Shown here: positions 1 through 8,283 of the stretch, piece after piece
How the letters are laid out: each line of letters begins with the position of its first letter
Numbering within the stretch: the first letter of the stretch is position 1
DNA from: Paraburkholderia madseniana
GTDB taxonomy: Bacteria > Pseudomonadota > Gammaproteobacteria > Burkholderiales > Burkholderiaceae
Direction: 5' to 3'
Assembly (NCBI RefSeq): GCF_009690905.1
Contig: NZ_VOSW01000046.1
Location: 1 to 64,000, forward strand
Length of the DNA stretch: 64,000 bases
Notes under the pieces: model-generated
The model's input: only the letters and a program-made list of their open reading frames with translations
Database searches by the model: none
Told to the model about the DNA's origin: nothing
Translations under genes and position numbers: made by a program

Positions 1-84
1 AGCCAGGAGTTGGGAGGACGCTGGTATTTGAGTTCATATCGTCGATTTATCAATCAGTTATGCGATGAAGTTTACAGGTCGAAC

Positions 85-420
85 GCCCCGTATACAAGCC
101 CTTTCGGGCTTAAGTTGAGAGCATTGCTGTGCGGGGCGGCACTTACTTTCTTTGCCGCCGCAAAGAAAGATAAGCAAAGAAAGCGGCTCAAACCACTCCT
201 GCTAAGCGGGTCCCGTAGTTTGCACAGGGTAGTGGTGCATCTGGAATCTGGGTTCGTGCACCTGCATACGCCAGTGGCAAGGGCGTCATACTTCCGGCGG
301 CGCTGCGCGCGCCGAAGCGTAATTCATAAAACCGCCTGCTTCGATTGGGCACACCATCCGCCCGCTCTTCAGGGCTGCCCCCGGCGCACTTTGCGCGCGC
401 CGGGCGCCTGACTCACATCC
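85..420. repeat. Non-coding stretch with Burkholderia-type dispersed repeat and hairpins
   Basis: No convincing gene is seen before the mlaA stop. The stretch around 95-185 (a Thr/Phe/Lys-rich pseudo-reading frame with the inverted repeat CTTTCTTTG/CAAAGAAAG at 146-154 and 161-169) resembles a dispersed sequence that I recall recurring in Burkholderiaceae genomes and often being mis-called as a small protein. A GC-rich stem (380-387 with 397-404, CCCGGCGC/GCGCCGGG) lies 18 bases past the mlaA stop and could end leftward transcription, but no T-run follows it. The recurrence is from memory and needs a genome search. Confidence 0.4.
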
Positions 421-421
421 C

Positions 422-1426
422 TTATTGGACTGCTGGCGCTGCTTCCTGCGGATTCTTGTCCGTCGGCGCCGTTTGTGGTGCCGGCATCGGCGTCATTGCG
501 CCCGACGCGGCAGCAGGCGTCGCCGCTGGGGCGTTCGACGTGTCGCCTGGGTCGGTGTAGTTCGGTACGCCTGCCGGGGCGCCTGTGGCGCTTCCCGAGG
601 CCGCGTTCGGGGCTTCCGCTGCGTCGCCTGGGTCCGCGTAGTTCGGTAGACCCGCCGGGGCCCCAGCAGCGGCCCCCGAAGCACCCTTGGCGGGTGCGGC
701 GGCGCCGGAGTCGTCCTGGTCGTCGTAGTTCGGGAGCGGCACGGCGTTGTCGCCGGTGCCGCGCAGGCGCGCCTTACGTTGCTGCGTGTAGGCGTCGCGA
801 ACGAACGAATACTTGTCGAGCGCGGCCTGTTGCAGCAGGCTGGATGCGCCCAGTAGATCGGAGCGCACGCTCACGAACTGCAGAACGTACAGCGGATTGC
901 GAACCGCCGGCTCAATGTAGTTCAACGGGTTGAACTTCACGTCCACCACGAGGCCCATGCTGTCACGCACCGTGCTCGGGCCGAATAGCGGCAAGACAAG
1001 GTACGGGCCCGACGGAACGCCCCAGTGGCCCAGCGTCAAACCGAAGTCCTGGTGGTGCTTCGGCAGACCAGCTGGCGTCGCCCAGTCGAGCAGGCCGCCA
1101 AGTCCAAAGGTCGAGTTGAACGCGAAACGCACGAGGTCTTCGGTCGCGTCGGTGATCTTCAGTTGCAACAGGTTGTTGGCGGCGTTGGTCAGGTCGCCCA
1201 GATTCGAGAAGAAGTTGCTCACCGCCGTACGCAACGGCTGCGGTGTCACCTTCTGGTAACCCTTGGCAACCGGGACAGCGACAAAGCGGTCCACGCCGTC
1301 GTTGAAATTGAAAATCACGCGGTTCGCCGGCTCGAACGGGTCGCCAGACTTGCGGTCGGGGCCGGTCGCGCAGCCTGAGATCAGACCGGTGGCGGCCAGC
1401 GCCAGCACGGTGGTTTGCAGCTTCAT
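422..1426 (-). CDS. mlaA: MlaA/VacJ-family outer-membrane lipoprotein with repetitive C-terminal tail
   Basis: The 334-aa product starts at an ATG that overlaps the hpnN stop as ATGA, so the two are probably translationally coupled. A lipoprotein signal ends in LISGC (Cys19). The MlaA domain (about 25-222) carries family landmarks such as the DPFEPANR segment, FNSTFGLGG and a PLFGPSTVRD loop. In other proteobacteria MlaA extracts mislocalised phospholipids from the outer leaflet of the outer membrane. Here the operon partner is the hopanoid transporter HpnN, which suggests a role in hopanoid or linked lipid traffic (inference). The tail (about 228-334) is Ala/Pro-rich with three spaced PNY units at 232, 261 and 288, unlike the short tail of enteric MlaA. 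A longer reading frame upstream lies inside hpnN and is rejected. Confidence 0.9.
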   Translation of the reverse strand: MKLQTTVLALAATGLISGCATGPDRKSGDPFEPANRVIFNFNDGVDRFVAVPVAKGYQKVTPQPLRTAVSNFFSNLGDLTNAANNLLQLKITDATEDLVRFAFNSTFGLGGLLDWATPAGLPKHHQDFGLTLGHWGVPSGPYLVLPLFGPSTVRDSMGLVVDVKFNPLNYIEPAVRNPLYVLQFVSVRSDLLGASSLLQQAALDKYSFVRDAYTQQRKARLRGTGDNAVPLPNYDDQDDSGAAAPAKGASGAAAGAPAGLPNYADPGDAAEAPNAASGSATGAPAGVPNYTDPGDTSNAPAATPAAASGAMTPMPAPQTAPTDKNPQEAAPAVQ

Positions 1427-4044
1427 ACTTTTATTCCTTTGTGCTTCGCGCGACGTTGGCGCGGCTTGCCCATCAGTACAGGTTGGAACACCACCGCGCC
1501 AATCAGCGTGCAAAACAACGAGAGTGCCAGCAAGCGTCCCATACTCGACGTCCCCGGATGGTGCGACAGCCAGAGGCTGCCGAACGCAGTCGCCGTAGTC
1601 GCCGCGCTGAACAGCACGGCATGCGTGAGGCTTGACTGTAAAAGGCTGGTCTGGCCATGGCGCCACGCCATGACGAAGTAAATCTTGAATGCTACGCCGA
1701 CGCCCAGCATCAGGGGTAACGCAATGATGTTCGCGAAGTTCAGCGGCATGCCGAACACCACGCACAACTCCAACGTTACCAGCGCCGACACCAGCAGCGG
1801 AACCAGGGTCCGCAGCATATCGCTGAGCCGCCGCAGCGCAATCCACAGCAGGATTGCAATCGACAGCAAAGCCCAGCCGGCGGCCTGCAGGAACGCCTTG
1901 ATGATCGTGTCCGCGGAATTCAGGATCGAAATCGGGCCACCGATCGCGTTCGGCTCCGCCTTCTTCACTGAGTGGACAAAGCGGGCGAGCATCGCGTCGT
2001 CGTTCGGATCGGTGCCGGTTTTGACGTTCGGCGCGATGTCGACCAGCGCGCGGCCATCCTTCGAAACCCAGCTCGTGGAAATCTCCTTGGGCAGGTTGTC
2101 CCGCGTAATCTCGGTCGGCTGCAGCAGATCCGCGAGTTGCTTCAGCGCGATGCGCAGCGGCTCGGACATCGCGGTTTCGGCGCGGTCGCGCGTGGCGGCG
2201 TCGGCGGCAGCCAGCTTTTGCAGCGTCGCGGAGAGGTGTTTGGCGTCGGCGGCGCCCGGGCCCGGATGGTCGTCGGCGGCGAGCGAGAGCTGGTTCGACG
2301 CGCGCTTCAACGCGGCAACGCGCACCGTGTCCGTGGCTTGAGGCGCGGGCTGCTGCTGCAGGGCGGGCAGCAGTTGCTGCGCGGCGCTTGCCACCAGCAT
2401 CAGCTTTTGCTGTTGCTCGGTCGGGATGAAGGTGCTCAGCGTGGTCACGCGACCCACTTCCGGCAGCGTGCGCAGACGTGCGGCCTTCTGGTCCGCATCG
2501 GCAAGCGTGGGCGCCAGCACATGCACGTTGTTGACCGCGGCTTCCGGCGAATCCTTTAGCGACAGCAGCGTTGCCATGGATTCCGTATGCGGGTCCTTCA
2601 GATGCAGCGGGTTGAAGTCGAAGCGCAAATGCGTGAGCAAAGGTATACCGCCGATCACGACAATGAGCGTTCCGATCAGCACCGGTTTGCGGTGACGATC
2701 CAGGAAATCGTCAACGGGTGCGAGTTGCTTGAAGCCAGGCGAAGCGGGCTCACCCGGCGGCCTGAAGACTTTCAGCAGCGCCGGCAGCAGCGTCATGTTG
2801 GTGAAGTACGCGACGAACATGCCGACGCCGGCGATCTCGCCCAATTCCGACACGCCGCGATAAGCCGTCGGCAGGAACGAGAAGAAGCTCAGCGCGACTG
2901 CCACGGCCGCGAGCGTCAGCGGCACGCCGATGCTATGTGCGGTATGCATGAGGGCGGCGGAAAGACGGTTGTCGCGATTGCGCTCCTCACGATATTTGAC
3001 ACCGAACTGCACGCCGAAATCGACGCCGAGCCCGACGAACAGCACCATGAAGGCGACCGAAATCATGTTGAGCGCGCCGACCATCAGCAGGCCGAGCGCC
3101 GCGGTAATCGCTAGCCCGACGAACAGCGTGATGAACACGGCGAGGATCATGCGGCCCGAACGCAGCGCCAGCCACAGAATGACCAGCACGACGATGAAGG
3201 TGCCGATGCCGTTGAGCACGGCGCCGTCCTGGACCGACGCGAATTCTTCGTCCGCGAGAGGCTGTTCGCCGGTCAGACGGACCGTGGCGCCATAGCGCGT
3301 ATCGAGGTGCAACGAAGCGGCGGTGTCGCGGATCGCTTTCGACGCGGTCGCGCCCGGCTCCAGCGCGTCGTAGTTCACAACCGGCTGCACCGTGACGAAG
3401 GCGCGCGCCGGATCCGTGGCGGCGTCCTTATCGACCAGCGCGCGCCACGAGAACGCCGCCGCCTGGCCGGCCAGCACGCGATCGAGCGTGGTTGCGCTTT
3501 GCGACAGCAAATGGCTCATGTCAGCCAGCTTCACCTGACCCAGTTGCAGCGGCAGCAACAGGCTCGTGGTGAGCGTGCCGGCGAGGCCGGTCAGGCTCGG
3601 ATCGTGCGCGAGGGCATTGACGAGCGGGCGGGACTGGACGAGCTGCGAGGTGGTGGACAGCACCTCATCGGTCGACGGGAACAGCAGACCATTGTGTTCG
3701 AAGAACGGACCGCCGGCGGGCTGCGAGACGGCGACGAATTCCTTCGGATCGGCTTTGAGCGCGGCGCTCAGGGCATTGGCGGCGGCGTCGGCAAACTCCG
3801 GGGCGCGCGCTTCGACCACCACCAACACGGTTTGACCGCGATCCGGGAAGGCCGCATCCATCGCATTTTCGAGTGACGACCATTGCTTGTCGGTCTCGAC
3901 CAGCTTGCTGATATCGGTGTTGATCTTGAAGTTATGGGCAACGTAGAAGCCGCTCAAAACGGCGAGCACGAGCGACAGAGCGATGATCCGAAACGGATGG
4001 CGCACCGAATAGGCGACGAGACGGACGATAGATGACTTCAGCAT
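1423..4044 (-). CDS. hpnN: Hopanoid-associated RND/MMPL transporter HpnN
   Basis: This 873-aa inner-membrane protein has the RND-superfamily MMPL layout. One TM helix sits near the N-terminus, followed by a large periplasmic loop (about 50-270), a block of five to six helices with the acidic GLGVDFGVQFGV helix (about 370), a second helix at about 480, a second periplasmic domain and a final helical block. HpnN proteins move hopanoids from the inner to the outer membrane. The start is set at the ATG giving MLKSS; upstream in-frame codons add 27 residues without family character. It is the first gene of a leftward pair with mlaA and is divergent from the MlaC/HpnM gene, so lipid-export parts are clustered. 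Family identification is firm; the cargo is inferred from the family. Confidence 0.92.
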   Translation of the reverse strand: MLKSSIVRLVAYSVRHPFRIIALSLVLAVLSGFYVAHNFKINTDISKLVETDKQWSSLENAMDAAFPDRGQTVLVVVEARAPEFADAAANALSAALKADPKEFVAVSQPAGGPFFEHNGLLFPSTDEVLSTTSQLVQSRPLVNALAHDPSLTGLAGTLTTSLLLPLQLGQVKLADMSHLLSQSATTLDRVLAGQAAAFSWRALVDKDAATDPARAFVTVQPVVNYDALEPGATASKAIRDTAASLHLDTRYGATVRLTGEQPLADEEFASVQDGAVLNGIGTFIVVLVILWLALRSGRMILAVFITLFVGLAITAALGLLMVGALNMISVAFMVLFVGLGVDFGVQFGVKYREERNRDNRLSAALMHTAHSIGVPLTLAAVAVALSFFSFLPTAYRGVSELGEIAGVGMFVAYFTNMTLLPALLKVFRPPGEPASPGFKQLAPVDDFLDRHRKPVLIGTLIVVIGGIPLLTHLRFDFNPLHLKDPHTESMATLLSLKDSPEAAVNNVHVLAPTLADADQKAARLRTLPEVGRVTTLSTFIPTEQQQKLMLVASAAQQLLPALQQQPAPQATDTVRVAALKRASNQLSLAADDHPGPGAADAKHLSATLQKLAAADAATRDRAETAMSEPLRIALKQLADLLQPTEITRDNLPKEISTSWVSKDGRALVDIAPNVKTGTDPNDDAMLARFVHSVKKAEPNAIGGPISILNSADTIIKAFLQAAGWALLSIAILLWIALRRLSDMLRTLVPLLVSALVTLELCVVFGMPLNFANIIALPLMLGVGVAFKIYFVMAWRHGQTSLLQSSLTHAVLFSAATTATAFGSLWLSHHPGTSSMGRLLALSLFCTLIGAVVFQPVLMGKPRQRRAKHKGIKV

Positions 4045-4256
4045 GTAGGCGGAGGTGGCCTTATCACGAGTGGTGTTTTTGACGAAAGTGCACAAGTATA
4101 CAGAGCCGGAGCGACTCGGCTCCACTTCGCTAGCAAGGACGACGCCCGGGCGGCGCGGCTGGGGTGGGAACGCAATATCGGTATACTGGTCTATCCTGCT
4201 TTCGCTGAGGGCTTGCGAGCCTGCCGGCGCTTACTTCTTGGGGTTTTGGCGAGCGT

Positions 4257-4862
4257 ATGAAACGTTATCTGTCTGCTTTTCTGGCCGCGGCCATGGTGTC
4301 CACGGCGGCCTATGCGCAAAGCGCGCCCGATGCGGTTGTGAAGAGTGCCGTCGAAGGCACGGTGGCCGCGATGAAGGCCGACCCGCAGGCGCGCGGTGGC
4401 GATATGGCGAAAATCACCGAGTTGGTTCAAACGCGCTTCGTACCGGCTACCGATTTTCAGCGGACCACGCGGATCGCGGTAGGGAAGGCATGGAGTACGG
4501 CGACCCCCGAGCAGCAGAAGCAGCTCTATGACCAGTTTACGCTGCTGCTGGTGCGCACCTACGCCGCCTCGCTGTCGCAGTTGCGGGATCAGGATGTGAA
4601 GTTCAAGTTCTCGCCCGTCAATGTGGCGGCCGGCTCCAAGGACCTGGTGGTGCAGTCGCACGTGATCAGCAATGGCGGCGATGATGCCATCGATTACCGG
4701 CTGACCAAGGGCGCTAACGGCTGGAAGATCTACGACATCAACATGATGGGCGCCTGGTTGATCCAGGTGTATCAGACGCAGTTCGCCGATCAGATTTCCA
4801 AGGGCGGCGTGGATGGGCTGATCAAGTTCCTGACTGCGCATAACGCACGAAGCGCGGGCTGA
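4257..4862 (+). CDS. hpnM: MlaC/Ttg2D-like periplasmic lipid carrier, HpnM type
   Basis: The 201-aa protein has a cleavable signal peptide (MKRYLSAFLAAAM..., probable cut after AYA at residue 20). An MlaC-type domain follows, including the segments VQTRFVPATDFQRTTR, LLVRTYAASLSQ and DYRLTKGANGWKIYDINM. MlaC proteins ferry lipids across the periplasm between MlaA and an inner-membrane complex, and in hopanoid clusters the paralogue is called HpnM. It is transcribed away from hpnN-mlaA over a 212-bp gap, where a TATACT hexamer at 4182-4187 is a possible -10. A strong bidirectional terminator follows. No MlaFEDB genes are nearby, so its inner-membrane partner may be HpnN (inference). Confidence 0.8.
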   Translation: MKRYLSAFLAAAMVSTAAYAQSAPDAVVKSAVEGTVAAMKADPQARGGDMAKITELVQTRFVPATDFQRTTRIAVGKAWSTATPEQQKQLYDQFTLLLVRTYAASLSQLRDQDVKFKFSPVNVAAGSKDLVVQSHVISNGGDDAIDYRLTKGANGWKIYDINMMGAWLIQVYQTQFADQISKGGVDGLIKFLTAHNARSAG

Positions 4863-4880
4863 CGTAACAACGCAAAAAAG

Positions 4881-4918
4881 AAAAAGCGCGGTGGCTATCA
4901 GGCCACCGCGCTTTTTTT
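4881..4918. terminator. Bidirectional rho-independent terminator between hpnM and hpnH
   Basis: An 11-bp perfect stem (4885-4895 with 4902-4912, AGCGCGGTGGC) with a 6-nt loop is flanked by an A-run on the left and a T-run on the right. It can therefore stop transcription from hpnM (+) and from hpnH (-), which converge here. Confidence 0.9.
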
Positions 4919-4967
4919 CTACCGAACATGTACTTCATGGGGCGGACAAAACCGCCCCAGGCAGCGC

Positions 4968-6128
4968 TTAGTGTGCGGAAGCAGACGCCGCCGTCTGCAC
5001 CTTCTTACCCTTTCCAGCGCGCCCGATTTCCTCGAGCTTGATCTCGACGTGTCGCGAGAACACGTACTCAGCCGGACGCTGCTTATCCAAAGCAATATCC
5101 TTGGTGAAGGCACCCGAAGTCTTCGGGCCGCGCAGGCTGACCTTCAACGCCTTCAACGGGTGCGCCACCGTATCCATCACGGCAGTCGCTTCAAAGCCGC
5201 AGTGCACCATGCAATCCGCGCACTTCTCGTAGTTGCCCGTGCCGTACTTTTCCCACTCCGTGGTTTCCATCAATTCCTTGAAGGTCTTCACGTAGCCTTC
5301 GCCGACCAGGTAGCACGGCTTCTGCCAGCCGAACACCGTACGCGCCGGGTTGCCCCAGGGCGTGCACTCGTACGTCTGATTGCCGGCCAGGAAGTCGAGG
5401 AACATGCCCGACTGGCTGAACGACCAGTTCTTGCCATTGTTGCCGCGCTTGAAAATCTCGCGGAACAGTTGCTTGGTCTTGTCGCGGTTCAGGAAGTGTT
5501 GCTGATCCGGCGCGCGTTCATACGCATAACCCGGCGAGACGGTGATGCCGTCCACGCCCATCGGGCCGAGCGTGTCGAAGAATGCAGCGACGCGTTCCGG
5601 CACGGCGTCGTTGAACAACGTGCAGTTGATGTTCACGCGGAAACCGCGGCGCTTCGCTTCCTTGATGGCGGCGACAGCCTTGTCGTATACGCCTTCCTGC
5701 GACACCGAGTGATCGTGCGCCTGCTGATCGCCGTCCAGGTGAACCGACCAGACGAAGTACGGATTCGGCTCGTAGTCGTCCATCTTCTTTTCCATCAGCA
5801 ACGCATTCGTGCAGAGATACACGAACTTCTTGCGCGCGATGATGCCCTTCACGATCTGTGGCATTTCCTTGTGCAGGAGCGGCTCGCCGCCTGCAATCGA
5901 AACGACCGGTGCGCCGCATTCGTCGACTGCGCCAAGGCATTCTTCGAGCGACAGACGCTGATTCAGGATGGGATCCGGATAGTCGATCTTGCCGCAGCCA
6001 TTGCAGGCAAGATTGCAGCGGAACAGCGGCTCCAGCATCAAGGCGAGCGGGTAGCGTTTGTTGCCAGAGAGATGCTGACGCATGATGTATGCGCCAACCC
6101 GGACTTTCTGTAGCAGCGGAATAGACAA
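4968..6128 (-). CDS. hpnH: Radical SAM adenosyl-hopene synthase HpnH
   Basis: This 386-aa protein carries the radical SAM cluster motif CNLACNGC (Cys38, Cys42, Cys45) and an SAM-binding GGEPLL segment. It also has a C-terminal CADCMVHCGFEA cysteine group and the HpnH N-terminus IPLLQKVRVGAYI. HpnH adds 5'-deoxyadenosine to diploptene to make adenosylhopane, the first step to extended C35 hopanoids. The start codon is TTG at 6128, not ATG: the family N-terminus begins there and AAGGAGGA lies five to six bases upstream, a near-perfect Shine-Dalgarno. It sits 10 bases behind ispH in the same direction and is almost certainly co-transcribed. The HpnG that would process the product is not in the window. 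Confidence 0.93.
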   Translation of the reverse strand: MSIPLLQKVRVGAYIMRQHLSGNKRYPLALMLEPLFRCNLACNGCGKIDYPDPILNQRLSLEECLGAVDECGAPVVSIAGGEPLLHKEMPQIVKGIIARKKFVYLCTNALLMEKKMDDYEPNPYFVWSVHLDGDQQAHDHSVSQEGVYDKAVAAIKEAKRRGFRVNINCTLFNDAVPERVAAFFDTLGPMGVDGITVSPGYAYERAPDQQHFLNRDKTKQLFREIFKRGNNGKNWSFSQSGMFLDFLAGNQTYECTPWGNPARTVFGWQKPCYLVGEGYVKTFKELMETTEWEKYGTGNYEKCADCMVHCGFEATAVMDTVAHPLKALKVSLRGPKTSGAFTKDIALDKQRPAEYVFSRHVEIKLEEIGRAGKGKKVQTAASASAH

Positions 6129-6138
6129 GGTGTCCTCC

Positions 6139-7083
6139 TTAAACTTCGCGTGCAGCGAGTGGTTGCATCAGTTTCGATGGCAACTTGAATTCGACTTTCT
6201 CTTCACGGCCCGCCATCGTCGTGACATCGACGGGCCCCAATGCGCGCAGCGCATCGATTACGTTCATTACCATCTCTTCCGGTGCTGAAGCACCAGCCGT
6301 GATGCCGACAGTCTGCACGTTCGCAAACCACTCCGGCTTCACTTCCGAACCGTCGGCGACGAGATAGCTCGCCACGCCGGTTTCGCTGCCGATCTCGCGC
6401 AGCCGGTTCGAGTTCGAACTGTTGGTTGCGCCTACCACCAGCAGCACCTCGACCTCTTTGCTCAGTTCGCGCACCGCCGCCTGACGGTTTTGCGTGGCGT
6501 AGCAGATGTCGCGCGTGTCGGGACCGACGATGTCGGTGAAACGGCGCAGCAGGGCATCGATGATGCCACGTGTGTCGTCGACCGATAGCGTGGTCTGCGT
6601 GACGTACGCCAGCGGCGTATCGAGCGGCAGGTCCAGATGCGCGACTTCAGCCTCGCTTTGCACCAGCAGCACCTTGCCGGGAATCTGGCCGATCGTGCCT
6701 TCCACTTCCGGATGGCCCGCGTGGCCGATCAGGATCAGGGTACGACCCGCTGCCACATATTGGCGCCCTTGCACGTGGACCTTGGTCACGAGCGGGCAGG
6801 TCGCGTCGAGCACGTCAAGACCGCGCTGTTCCGCGTCGCGCTCGACGGTCTGCGCGACACCGTGTGCGCTGAAAATCGCCACGGCGCCGTGCGGCACCTC
6901 ATCGAGTTCTTCGACAAAGCGCGCGCCTTTCTGGCGCAGGTTATCCACCACGTGGCGATTGTGAACAATCTCGTGGCGGACATACACGGGCGCGCCGTGT
7001 TGCTGTAACGCGCGATCGACGATCTCGATTGCACGTACAACACCCGCACAAAAGCCGCGGGGCTGAGCAAGGATGACTCGCAT
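6139..7083 (-). CDS. ispH: 4-hydroxy-3-methylbut-2-enyl diphosphate reductase IspH (LytB)
   Basis: The 314-aa enzyme catalyses the last MEP-pathway step, giving IPP and DMAPP through a [4Fe-4S] cluster. The three cluster cysteines are visible in GFCAGV (Cys12), DATCPLVTKVH and DICYATQNRQ; the proton-relay segment HEIVHN and the TTNSSNS-like ATNSSNSNRL loop are present. Length fits the family. Its place directly upstream of hpnH, and divergent from the squalene-synthase gene hpnC, suggests a copy dedicated to or co-regulated with hopanoid precursor supply (inference). Burkholderiaceae often have a second ispH elsewhere, which cannot be checked here. Confidence 0.95.
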   Translation of the reverse strand: MRVILAQPRGFCAGVVRAIEIVDRALQQHGAPVYVRHEIVHNRHVVDNLRQKGARFVEELDEVPHGAVAIFSAHGVAQTVERDAEQRGLDVLDATCPLVTKVHVQGRQYVAAGRTLILIGHAGHPEVEGTIGQIPGKVLLVQSEAEVAHLDLPLDTPLAYVTQTTLSVDDTRGIIDALLRRFTDIVGPDTRDICYATQNRQAAVRELSKEVEVLLVVGATNSSNSNRLREIGSETGVASYLVADGSEVKPEWFANVQTVGITAGASAPEEMVMNVIDALRALGPVDVTTMAGREEKVEFKLPSKLMQPLAAREV

Positions 7084-7416
7084 AAATTGGCGAACTCCGA
7101 CTGACGCGGGTTTCGAAGAAGTCGGTAATTATGACTTTATCGCCGCGATCATCTATTTAGTTGACGTCTTGAGCCCCGGCGACCAGCCGGTACAGCAAAA
7201 CCAAACGCGCATTCTAACGCTATCAGGCCGGCTTTGCTTTGGCCTGTCCGCCAGGGTGTTGGGGCCGCGCCGCACTGCGGGCCACTGCCCGGCGCCGCCC
7301 GCGTGGCGCAGGTGGCAATGATTACACGCTGCACTGGTTTGGCGGAACCCTTAAACTACGTGGTCCTGCGGCACGTATCGGCTGCCGCATTACAGAAAGG
7401 TTTCGAGGCTCGCTGG

Positions 7417-8283
7417 ATGGACGTCGATCAATACGAAAATTTTCCGGTCGCGAGCGTGTTGCTGCCAAAGGCGCTGCGCGCGCCTATCGGCATTATCTAT
7501 CAGGTTGTCCGCACCGCCGCCGACATCGCCGATGAGGGCGACTGGAGCCCGGCCGAGCGGCATGCCCGCCTCGCCGACTTCCGCGCCGGCCTCGACGCGG
7601 TAGCGGCGCGGCGCGCGGCGCCGGTGCACCCACTCCTGTTCGGCAAGCTCGCCGGCGTGATCGCGCAGTATAAACTGCCGCTGGCGCCGTTCTACGATCT
7701 GCTCCACGCCTGCGGTCAGGACATCGACACCCGCCGTTACGCGGACCGGTCCGCCTTGCTCGACTATTGCCGCCACTCGGCTAGCCCGATCGGGCAGTTG
7801 ATGCTGCATCTGGTGGGCGCCGCCACGCCGGAGAATCTCGCCGACGCCGATGCGATCTGCACGGCTTCGCAACTGATCAGCTTCTGGCAGGACGTCGCGG
7901 CCGACTGGGAAAAAGACCGCGTGTATCTGCCACTCGCGGATATGCGGCGCTTCAACGTGACCGAGGCGCAGATCGCGAGAGGTGTCGTCGACGATGCCTG
8001 GACGAAGCTGATGGCCTATGAAATTTCGTTCGTGCGGACCACGCTGGTACGTGGCGCACCGCTCGCGTTGCGGATTCCCGGGCGCCTCGGGATCGAGCTG
8101 TGCGGCGCTATCCACGGCGGTTTGCGGATCCTCGAGCGGATCGAAAAAACCGGCTACGACGTGTTTCGCGAGCGGCCGGTACTCAACACATTTGACTGGT
8201 GCGTCGTCGCGGTACGCACTGTGGTGATGCGCCTGTCTCGGCGCGTCGGCGTAGAAGCGGGTTCACTCGAGGGTAATGCTTAA
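7417..8283 (+). CDS. hpnC: Squalene synthase HpnC (presqualene diphosphate to hydroxysqualene step)
   Basis: This is a 288-aa trans-isoprenyl diphosphate synthase-like protein. The first acidic motif is DIADEGD (about 36-42) and the second is QDVAADWEKDRVYLP (about 170). HpnC acts with HpnD and HpnE to make squalene from farnesyl diphosphate. The start is placed at MDVDQYENFPVAS because HpnC proteins begin with a YENFPVAS-like segment and a GAGG lies eight bases upstream. In-frame ATG 7318 would add 33 residues that look unlike the family. The stop overlaps the hpnB start by one base (TAATG). HpnD and HpnE are not in the window, so the pathway is split. Confidence 0.88.
   Translation: MDVDQYENFPVASVLLPKALRAPIGIIYQVVRTAADIADEGDWSPAERHARLADFRAGLDAVAARRAAPVHPLLFGKLAGVIAQYKLPLAPFYDLLHACGQDIDTRRYADRSALLDYCRHSASPIGQLMLHLVGAATPENLADADAICTASQLISFWQDVAADWEKDRVYLPLADMRRFNVTEAQIARGVVDDAWTKLMAYEISFVRTTLVRGAPLALRIPGRLGIELCGAIHGGLRILERIEKTGYDVFRERPVLNTFDWCVVAVRTVVMRLSRRVGVEAGSLEGNA

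Noticed and set aside
10..411. 133-aa frame at the left edge
   Set aside because: Composition is that of a dispersed repeat with inverted repeats; no domain or ribosome site.
1427..1846. 140-codon N-terminal extension of the mlaA frame
   Set aside because: It lies wholly inside hpnN in another frame; the lipoprotein signal at MKLQTTVLAL and the ATGA overlap fix the start at 1426.
4971..6113. 380-aa antisense frame opposite hpnH
   Set aside because: No domains; the minus strand encodes HpnH with its cysteine motif and a perfect ribosome site.
7234..7416. Longer start of hpnC
   Set aside because: The extra residues do not resemble HpnC; the family N-terminus begins at MDVDQYENFPVAS with a GAGG site.
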